Source: Pisaster brevispinus (Eukaryota > Echinodermata > Asteroidea > Forcipulatida > Asteriidae). From it: a stretch of DNA of 64,000 bases. The number at the start of each line of letters is the position of its first letter. Position 1 is the first letter of the stretch. The DNA lies in the NCBI GenBank assembly GCA_023634235.1, contig JAMKCF010000009.1:930001-994000 (forward strand), given 5' to 3'. Of this stretch, positions 57,401 through 64,000 are shown in pieces. Made by a program: the position numbers and the translations under genes. The notes under the pieces are model-generated. The model did no database searches. It saw only the letters and a list, made by a program, of their open reading frames with translations, and had not been told where the DNA came from.

Positions 57401-60400
57401 AATGTCATTTTATATTGATTTGTTTGTAGTTGGTTTAATGACACTTGTTAAATAATCTTCAATAATTGTCAAAATTTTTGAATTCGTTTGCTACCATAGT
57501 CCCTCTTCCAAGCGGCCAGCAGATCACCTTCTTGGACACGCCTGGTCATGCAGCCTTCTCCTCAATGCGGGAGAGGGGTGCTAATGTGACGGATATCGTC
57601 ATCTTGGTGGTAGCTGCTGATGATGGCGTCATGGAACAGACCAAGGAATCTATTAGATATGCTCAGAATGCTGGAGGTAGGAGTTTGATTGTGTTTTGAG
57701 ATGCCTAATATGTTTGCGTAAATTCTTTTCGACTTGGCGACATATACTGGAGTGCGTTTTTGCAGCTGTAACCGGTAACTGTTTTGGTCGTTGGCCAGTG
57801 ATTAACCAATGGCCAATTCAACCGAAACAGTTATTGGTCACGGCCTCAAAACCGCACCACTGACTGACAAATAACCAATTCTGAAATATGTAAATCAATT
57901 AATCTGTTTTGCTAACATGTGAAACTTCAATTAGGGTGAAATTAAATTTTGTGTCTTAAAAGTTTTATGACTGGAGGTAGGAATTGTTATTTTTTAGATA
58001 CCTTGTTTGTTTGTTACCTCATGATCTGAGACCCCAGTGAAAGGACAATTTGTTTCTTTTCAGCTGAATTGCTGGAGCGAAGTTTGTTTTTGGACACCTC
58101 AATTGGTGTTGTGGGGGTTTTGTTTACCTCATGAAACCTCAGTGAAGTGATAATTTGTTGCTTTGCAGTTTCTGTGCTGGGTGTGGGAGATTGGGTATTT
58201 TAAATACCTCATGGATGCCACATGTGTTTTTTAATTCGTAAAACCTTGGTAAAAAAAGAACTTTGGTTTTTTTTGCAGTTCCAATAATTGTGGCAATCAA
58301 CAAGTGTGACAAACCAGATGCTGATTCTGTAAGTCAAAAACTCCTTATTCTACATTTCAAATCTAAATAAGATTTTATGGAAAATTTTCATACAAACAAA
58401 AGGTCACAACTGCACATCTGTCTGTTACTTGTTTATACAGTTTGTCTCAGCGTGGATCCAGATTTGTGAACATCTGGTTTTCCTTGTATTTGGAAGAGTA
58501 AAACTTTCAATGTATATTGATATCATATCAAGAAAATTATCCAAGCTCTCTGTAATAGTTTCCCCATGGAATTCTTTTACCAGAAACTCACCTTTTTAAA
58601 CGTGTATTTATTCACCTAAATAGTTGTATGTGTTTGTTCTTTTGTTTTGTTTTTGAGCAATAGGAGTTCTTAGTTGGTCAAATACTTGAGGTGATGAAAT
58701 AAATATTGATTGCTATATTAATTGATTGATTGTGATATACATAAGAACTGTGTATTATTATTATTATCAGATTGATTGATTGATAGATTGCTCGATGAAT
58801 TAACGATTTGCTTGTGATATACACGTTTTACAATGTGTGTTTGTATCATCAGGATTTCACAAAACGAGATTTGTTGGGAAATAACATTCAGCTGGAAGAA
58901 TTTGGTGGTGATGTGCAATCTGTGGAAGTATCAGCTCTGAAGGTAACACAATCTTGCAGACTCCTCAGAGGATAGGAAAGAAACGTGCTATTCAGATATT
59001 TTGTGGCGTGTTGTGGCCGAGGGGTTTAGTTCACCGAACCCCAAGCTCTGGTGTTGTCAGCAGCAGAGTGTGGGTTCGAATCCTGGTAATGACACTTGTG
59101 TTCCTTGAGCAAGGCACTTCACCATAATTGCTTCATAAAAAGCTGGAAAGGTAGTGCACTCTGCTCTGCCAACTAGGCTCCTAGCGGATGATACCCTTGC
59201 CCACATCCTGACGGACTGTGAAGGGGGTAACCCTGTTTCAGCCCCAGGAGAAGGTGGCATTGTGCCCCTGGTGACAGTTGATCTGGGTCGACAGCCCAAA
59301 TCAGTTAAGTGTAGCCCTCACCTTGAAGTGGCCATCCGGCCTCGTGAGTTGGGCGATATCTCATAAACAAATTTTGTTTCAATAAACTTTATCTGTAAAT
59401 TCATCAGTTTCAAAATGGTGATCTTTCCCTGCCTTTAATCTCTGTTTGCCCCATTTTTGAATTCCAGCTCAAAGCAGAGCCTTGCATGTTGATCAGGTTT
59501 TCAGTCCCTACCTGATAAAGACATCCACTTTCCTCCTATTTATAGAACTGAATATTTCTTCATTGTCTTCTCTACACCGGGACCGACGGCTAGATCGATC
59601 ACCCCTGAGAACAAGGTTGCAGTGCTAGAGTACCTTGAAAATCCCATGGTTTCATTACCTGACAGATAAACCTAATAAAAACTAACAAGAGTAAAAAGTG
59701 TAAAGTGTATATCCTAATGTATTGTATCAATTTGTTCTCACAGGGAACCAATTTGGATGCCTTGAGTGAAAGTATCGTTGCATTAGCGGAGGTGCTGGAG
59801 GTTGGTGGAGATCCAGATGGACTTGTTGAAGCAACGGTGGTGGAATCGCGGGTCGACAAAGGGAAAGGGTAGGTAATATGTTCCTTTTTCTTTGCTGCAA
59901 AGTTACAAAGTTGTATGTCGGAATCTGGTATCAAATTGTATACAAATTCAGTCTTATGGGCCAATCAGAGTAATCAATGTTTATTCGAAATTGTTGGTGG
60001 GTGGGTCAAAACAAATAAGTGAGCTCAGTTAGAAAAATAGAAGGAAATACATTTTTAAGGAAAAAAATAAAAATACCCAATCTTCCAGATCATCTGTGAT
60101 GTCGGTGCCGTTCCATTGTTATTGGTCAACCTTGTTTCGATAGCCAACCTCCGCACCCAATGGGGAGATGGCATGAATTTCCTCTTCTGCTTCAGCTACG
60201 ATGTTACATGCTGGAAGCCGGTAAAAGCCATTGACAACTCCTGAGTTGGGACAGCATTTATTTAGAATATGTGCTTCATTTTAGGCATTACTTTGTTCTT
60301 CAGTGTGTAGGGTATATTAAATAGCGTGTCAGCATTTTAAAAGCAAAGTTTCGGGGTGAGTGGGTCAATAAAAAATATTGAAATTTTTAAACATTGATTA

Positions 60401-63400
60401 TTCTGAATGGACCCTTACAGGTGAATTTCACAACCATGTTGACTATCCTCCACAAGTATTTTCTTCTTTTAGTCCAATAGCAACAGCAATCATCCAGCGG
60501 GGCACACTGAAGAAGGGCAATATCCTGGTGAGTGGGACCGCCCAGTGCAAGGTGCGGGCCATGTGCAATGAGAAAGGGCAACAGGTGCAGAGTGCTGGGC
60601 CTGGCATTCCGGTAGAGTTGATTGGATGGAGGAAGCTGCCCAGTGCAGGGGACCTCATACTGCAAGTGGAATCAGAGGTAAGTGACCACCAAGACCAAGT
60701 TGAAAACCTAGACAGAGGCCTCAAACCAATATTAAAAGTAATCTGGAGACCTGCATTAGTAACCCTACTAGTGTCATAATCAGACATTTTCATTGGTGGG
60801 GGGGGGGGTAATAGCGGGGCCAAAGACATAATTGGAGGGAGGCTATTTAATGTACCCAACCATTCATTTTATGCATTTTCTTCTAATTTTTTGGAGGGAG
60901 GGAGCAAGGGTTCTGAGCAAGCGGAGCCCCCCCCCCCCCCCGGTTATGCCACTGACCCCTGACCCTTACATTAACCTACATGAATCTCAATATCCTGACC
61001 TCTCAAGAATACATTAAAACTCCTCAATTTCTTCTCAAGAATACTTTAAAACTCCTCAATTTCAACCATCAGAAAAGAGCCAAGGAGGTCATAAAATGGC
61101 GGGAGGAGGTTTCGGAATCGAAGAAACTAGACAGTGAGGCAGTTATTATCCAAGAGAAAGCTGCCGAGCATCACCGAGCTTACAAGGAACGCAAACAAGC
61201 CAATAGTCTCTTGAACTGGAGGACCCTTCGGGCTCAGAGGGCAGCCGAGAGATTCGCTCGGCCGAAGGAAAATGTGAAAAGCACAGACCCGGAGTTGAAT
61301 ATAGTTGTGAAAGGTAAGTGACAGATAAAGTGCTGAATCAAGCCCGTATCATTTTCAAGAAATGTACCGGTAAGTAATCCTCCTGTCATTACACAGTTGA
61401 TGAAATTTGTGAAGATTGTTTAATGAAATGTTTTTAATTGATAACTTATTTATCTGTCATTGACAGGAATCCTCTTTATTTATGTTTTATTTAAAACATT
61501 TTAAATATATTCATATTTTTATTTATCTGTGTGTACTGTTTATTTAAGTCAACACTATCTAAAAACCTGCCCTCTCTACTGTAACTCCTCATCTTTGTAA
61601 ACTTGACTTAGTCTTCGGACTATAGTCTAGTTGTAACTTCTTATTTTACAATAAACCAAGTTGAATTTACCATATTTTTTACCACATGAGGGCGCTTTCA
61701 ACTTTGAATTTCCCTGCATCACAATTACAGTTTCTATTTTATTTTGACTGCCTCAGTGGTGCATTGCGTACACTCTGACATTGTTATTCCATGTACTCGT
61801 ATTCACCCAATGCAATGTTGCTGAATATTTTCTCTCAGACTGTTTTGGGGGTATTCACATATGATTGCTTGACGTGGTTATTGTTCGTTATAACAGGTGA
61901 TGTAGACGGCTCAGTGGAGGCCATCTTGGATGCCTTAGCAACATACGATTGTCAGCATCAATGTAAGATGGAGGTGCTTAGCTATGGTGTGGGAGTCATC
62001 TCAGACAAGGAGGTTGAGCTGGCGGACACATTCTCAGGTAGCGTAGCTTCTTTATTTCAAACACTTCAGATCTTGCTCAAAATTCTAATATGAAATCTAA
62101 CATTTGAGTTTATGGGATTTGTATTATCTGTTTTGGATTGTGTAGGTTGTGAGAAGTGCCAAATTAGTTTTGTGTCTATGTTTCAATCATAGACATGGTT
62201 TTGATGCAAATCTTACACATTGCTCAATCCCCAATACGTAGCTTCAAGTCAATTGTAAAGAATAATCATTTGCATAATTGTCAAAGGTCAACAGTTTTCC
62301 ATCAATGGCAGAACTTATTAAAATAGCTTATAAAAATCTTATGATAAACTTCATACACGCCTTTGTTACTTCCCGGTTAGACTATTGCAATAGCTTATAT
62401 TTTGGTTTATACAATTACCAATTTGAGAAGTTACAACATATTCAAAATGCTGCTGCCCGTCTGGTTATTAGGAAACGGTTTGATCGCCGTTCAGATATGA
62501 CACCAGTTCTTTTTGATTTACACTGGCTTCCAGTCAAAGTGCGCGTTGAGTATAAAATCCTCTGTGTTATTTTAAAACTTATTCGTCAAGGTAAATCCGC
62601 CCCACGATATCTTTCAGAATTAATTTCAATTTACGTTTCCAGTATTCGCACAAGAAGTTGTGATGGAGTCAAACTTCATCATTCCAAAGTAGGTCCAAAG
62701 CCCAGTAAGACATATGGTGATCGTGCTTTTTCCATTTATGCACCGACTCTGTGGAATCAACTTCCTACTCATTTGAGGACCATCATCAACTGTGGGATTT
62801 TTAAAACACAACTTAAAACATTTCTTTTTAAAAGGCATTACCTTTGAATCTTTTTATGTATTGCTTTTTCTTGTGGTGTGTTGTGTTGATTGACTCTTAT
62901 TGTTTTACTTCATTGTTGTGTCGTTGTTTTAACTCATTGTTTGTATTTGTGTCGGTCTTTTTGTACAATAATGTAATCTAGCTGTATTTTTGCTTATCTC
63001 TTTTTAGCTTAATGTTAGTATGTAAAAACTGTCTGTACAGCGTTTTGAGATTTTTTATGTAAGACGCTAAATTAAAAATAAATTATTATTATATTATTAT
63101 ATTATTATTAAGAAAACAAAAGAGGGATTCTCTAAAGATCTTTTGTTTCTAGCTGGAAATTTTTTTAAAAGAAGAAAACTTTGAAAAAAGCCTTCAGTCT
63201 TATCTCTTGAGTTTCATGGCGATTTTGTTGTTATTATTTTGAACATGTCTCTCTACAGGTATAGTGATTGGTTTCAACGTCACTGCCAGCCCAGAGGCAG
63301 AAACGCTGGCACAGGAAAGAGGAGTCCCGATGAAGATGCACTCGGTCATCTACAAGATGCTGGATGACATCAAGGAGGAACTCAGCAGTAGACTTCCTCC

Positions 63401-63833
63401 CAAGGAGGAACATGATGTCAAAGGTAGACGCGGGAGAGAGCTTTTGCTCGTTAACATTTGGTATTATAAGATGAAGGTGGGGGCATTGAGGGCTTGGGTA
63501 GGACTGCATTCACGAGGATCAGAGTTGTTTCTGTTTTAACAGAGCAGTTTTTTTAAATCGACCATGCAAGTTTTATACTTATACAAATATTGATGCCCCT
63601 TAAAGTGAAAGTTGTCCTCCCTTTTAAACCTTAAAAGCAGGGTATACTTTTGGTGATTGTCTAAGACCAGTATCCAAAAACTTCTCTTTTAGGTGAAGCG
63701 ACAATTATTCAAGAGTTTGAAATCACTGTCGGCAAACGGAAGGTCCCCATTGCAGGCTGCAAAGTAAACAGCGGGTCTCTTCATGCTAACAAACTCTTCA
63801 AACTCATCCGCAATAACGACACACTTCATGAAG
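54043..63833 (+). CDS. MTIF2: Mitochondrial translation initiation factor IF-2 (partial 3')
   Basis: GTPase that brings initiator fMet-tRNA to the mitochondrial small ribosomal subunit. Coding exons: 54043-54475, 54597-54656, 55278-55386, 56759-56919, 57500-57676, 58279-58328, 58853-58942, 59744-59868, 60473-60677, 61073-61313, 61897-62037, 63259-63423, 63693-63833; phases agree at every GT/AG junction, giving 699 codons and one base before the window ends. The human protein has 727 residues; by alignment about 57 more codons are missing here. The N-terminus ([15 protein letters not shown]) is basic, like a mitochondrial presequence. G motifs: GHVDHGKT 220-227, switch I GGITQHIG 244-251, DTPG 267-270, NKCD 321-324, SAL 357-359. 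Residues 471-550 are the basic helical linker that in mammalian IF2mt substitutes for IF1. All catalytic motifs are intact. Confidence 0.97.
54597..54656 (+). CDS. MTIF2: MTIF2 exon, residues 145-164
   Basis: Sixty nucleotides after acceptor [27 protein letters not shown], matching the human VYEALLNTDVDI region. A MITE begins 20 bases past its donor. Confidence 0.9.
54676..54817. mobile_element. MITE with TTA duplication, GGCTACAGCT ends
   Basis: TTA at 54673-54675 and 54818-54820; ends GGCTGAGTCTGAATTGG and CCAGCTCGGACGTGGCC are inverted, followed inward by GGCTATGGCTACAGCT and AGCTGTAGCCATAGCTGTAG. PIF/Harbinger-like. Relatives: the inner element at 42693-42832 and a left-end fragment at 12741. 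Confidence 0.85.
55278..55386 (+). CDS. MTIF2: MTIF2 exon, residues 165-200
   Basis: Acceptor TTTTGATAG, donor [26 protein letters not shown] corresponds to the human LEDVKLIKEIVTKAGMKLKW segment. Confidence 0.9.
55555..55920. mobile_element. TIR element, CAGGGCTCGAATTTG ends
   Basis: Inverted ends CAGGGCTCGAATTTG and CAAATTCGAGCCCTG with ACCCT directly repeated on both flanks (55550-55554, 55921-55925). 366 bp, non-coding, in MTIF2 intron 4. Confidence 0.85.
56359..56720. mobile_element. Foldback MITE abutting the P-loop exon
   Basis: Ends TTAGTCTTGGTTCCAAGACG and CGTCTTGAAACCAAGACTAA are inverted, flanked by TATGAAA at 56352-56358 and 56721-56727. The interior is palindromic throughout (AACCGCTATCA-type units facing TGATAGCGGTT), and the left arm carries an internal tandem duplication. 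Confidence 0.9.
56759..56919 (+). CDS. MTIF2: MTIF2 exon with P-loop and switch I
   Basis: Residues 201-254, [20 protein letters not shown] and [10 protein letters not shown]. Acceptor TTTAATTAG; a 362-bp foldback element ends 36 bases upstream of this acceptor AG. Confidence 0.97.
57113..57180. repeat. Intron duplicate, unoccupied copy
   Basis: AAATTCTTTTCGACTGGGCG and ACTGAGTGACAAATAACCAA match the sequence flanking the MITE at 57750-57859 in the next intron, but without an insertion. Confidence 0.85.
57500..57676 (+). CDS. MTIF2: MTIF2 exon with G3 motif
   Basis: Residues 255-313, [20 protein letters not shown] and [16 protein letters not shown]. Flanked by duplicated intron sequence on both sides. 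Confidence 0.97.
57750..57859. mobile_element. 110-bp foldback MITE (MTIF2 intron 6)
   Basis: Ends GAGTGCGTTTTTG and CAAAACCGCACCA are inverted; interior AACTGTTTTGGT and ACCGAAACAGTT pair. CTG is repeated on both flanks. The paralogous segment at 57113-57180 lacks it. Confidence 0.88.
58279..58328 (+). CDS. MTIF2: MTIF2 50-nt exon with G4 motif
   Basis: Residues 314-330, [16 protein letters not shown]. Acceptor is a T-run followed by GCAG. Confidence 0.95.
58853..58942 (+). CDS. MTIF2: MTIF2 exon with G5 motif
   Basis: Thirty codons in phase 0: [20 protein letters not shown] then VEVSALK. Confidence 0.94.
59010..59370 (+). mobile_element. tRNA-derived composite SINE (MTIF2 intron 8)
   Basis: GTTGTGGCCGAGGGGTTTAG (box A) and GTGGGTTCGAATCCTGG (box B) at tRNA spacing, then CCTTGAGCAAGGCACTTC and a body ending CCGGCCTCGTGAGTTGGGCG. 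The tRNA part cannot close an acceptor stem. Confidence 0.85.
59744..59868 (+). CDS. MTIF2: MTIF2 exon, G domain end to domain II
   Basis: Residues 361-401: [18 protein letters not shown] then [15 protein letters not shown]. Donor GTAGGT. Confidence 0.95.
59957..60414. mobile_element. MITE with TTA duplication, copy 2
   Basis: TTA at 59954-59956 and 60415-60417; ends TGGGCCAATCAGAGTAATCA and TGATTATTCTGAATGGACCC are inverted. Same family as 38950-39354. Its right end is 56 bases before the next MTIF2 acceptor AG. Confidence 0.85.
60473..60677 (+). CDS. MTIF2: MTIF2 exon, domain II beta-barrel
   Basis: Residues 402-470: [37 protein letters not shown]. The acceptor at 60471-60472 is chosen over a CCAATAG six bases later because it keeps phase and restores the conserved residues. 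Confidence 0.93.
61073..61313 (+). CDS. MTIF2: MTIF2 exon, IF1-replacing basic linker
   Basis: Residues 471-550, charged and helical ([36 protein letters not shown]). Corresponds to the mitochondrial-specific insertion between domains II and III. Confidence 0.94.
61897..62037 (+). CDS. MTIF2: MTIF2 exon, domain III
   Basis: Residues 551-597: [36 protein letters not shown]. Confidence 0.95.
62270..63113 (+). mobile_element. CR1/L2-type LINE, 3' end fragment
   Basis: In MTIF2 intron 12, sense orientation. A frame at 62278-62847 encodes the end of a non-LTR retrotransposon polyprotein: [64 protein letters not shown]. It stops at TGA, followed by a 3' UTR ending TGTACAGCGTTTTGAG, ACGCTAAATT and an ATT repeat tail. 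The endonuclease and catalytic RT core are absent, so it is a 5'-truncated dead copy, though its remaining frame is open. Confidence 0.92.
63259..63423 (+). CDS. MTIF2: MTIF2 exon, domain III to IV
   Basis: Residues 598-652: [38 protein letters not shown]. Confidence 0.95.
63693..63833 (+). CDS. MTIF2: MTIF2 exon, domain IV start (last in window)
   Basis: Residues 653-699: [40 protein letters not shown]. Donor GTAATG, so the gene continues past the window; 63834-64000 is intron. Confidence 0.94.
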
Positions 63834-64000
63834 GTAATGGAAAGAATGATTTTTTTACGATTATTTTCTAGCTGTCTATGATTGTGTGATCAGGTCGACT
63901 TTTAAGCGGTATGACTGGTATCCTGCCAAAGTTTTCACTACTATGTGCCTGGTTCAAATCCGACCTGAGACTGGATTCTCACATGTGGATTGGGGTTTCA

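Overview
This is intron-rich metazoan nuclear DNA. It is AT-rich between genes and dense in tRNA-derived SINEs, small inverted-repeat elements (MITEs), CR1/L2-type LINE 3' ends and minisatellites. The repeat repertoire, intron structure and gene content suggest an invertebrate deuterostome, most likely an echinoderm such as a sea star; the species is an inference.

Three protein-coding genes are supported. (1) A gremlin-type secreted BMP antagonist on the + strand: one coding exon at 1774-2343, preceded by a splice acceptor, so a non-coding 5' exon lies upstream. (2) A formin of the FMN1/FMN2 (Cappuccino) family on the - strand. Its 16 coding exons between 46565 and 26635 join in frame into 1,988 codons plus a stop: a ~1,200-residue low-complexity first exon, a short coiled coil, a proline-rich FH1, a complete FH2 and a basic C-terminal tail. 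(3) Mitochondrial translation initiation factor 2 (MTIF2) on the + strand: a non-coding first exon near 52.6 kb and 13 coding exons from 54043 to 63833. Its last exon or exons lie beyond the window.

Layout: 1-1.77 kb, gremlin upstream sequence; 1.77-3.2 kb, gremlin; 3.2-26.5 kb, a gene-free interval with several minisatellites; 26.5-46.6 kb, the formin; 46.6-52.3 kb, formin 5' side with no clear gene; 52.3-52.7 kb, a CpG-containing promoter with CCAAT and YY1-type sites; 52.7-64 kb, MTIF2 with transposon-laden introns.

Two observations stand out. Gremlin and the formin are neighbours in tail-to-tail orientation, as are vertebrate GREM1-FMN1 and GREM2-FMN2, so this looks like an ancestral linkage and the 23-kb gap is a candidate shared regulatory landscape. 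MTIF2 intron 1 holds a foldback element with a ~32-bp tandem array of small palindromes whose arms co-vary between copies. MTIF2 intron 6 also carries a MITE whose insertion can be read against a paralogous empty site in intron 5.

Functionally the three genes are unrelated: extracellular BMP antagonism, actin nucleation, and mitochondrial protein synthesis.
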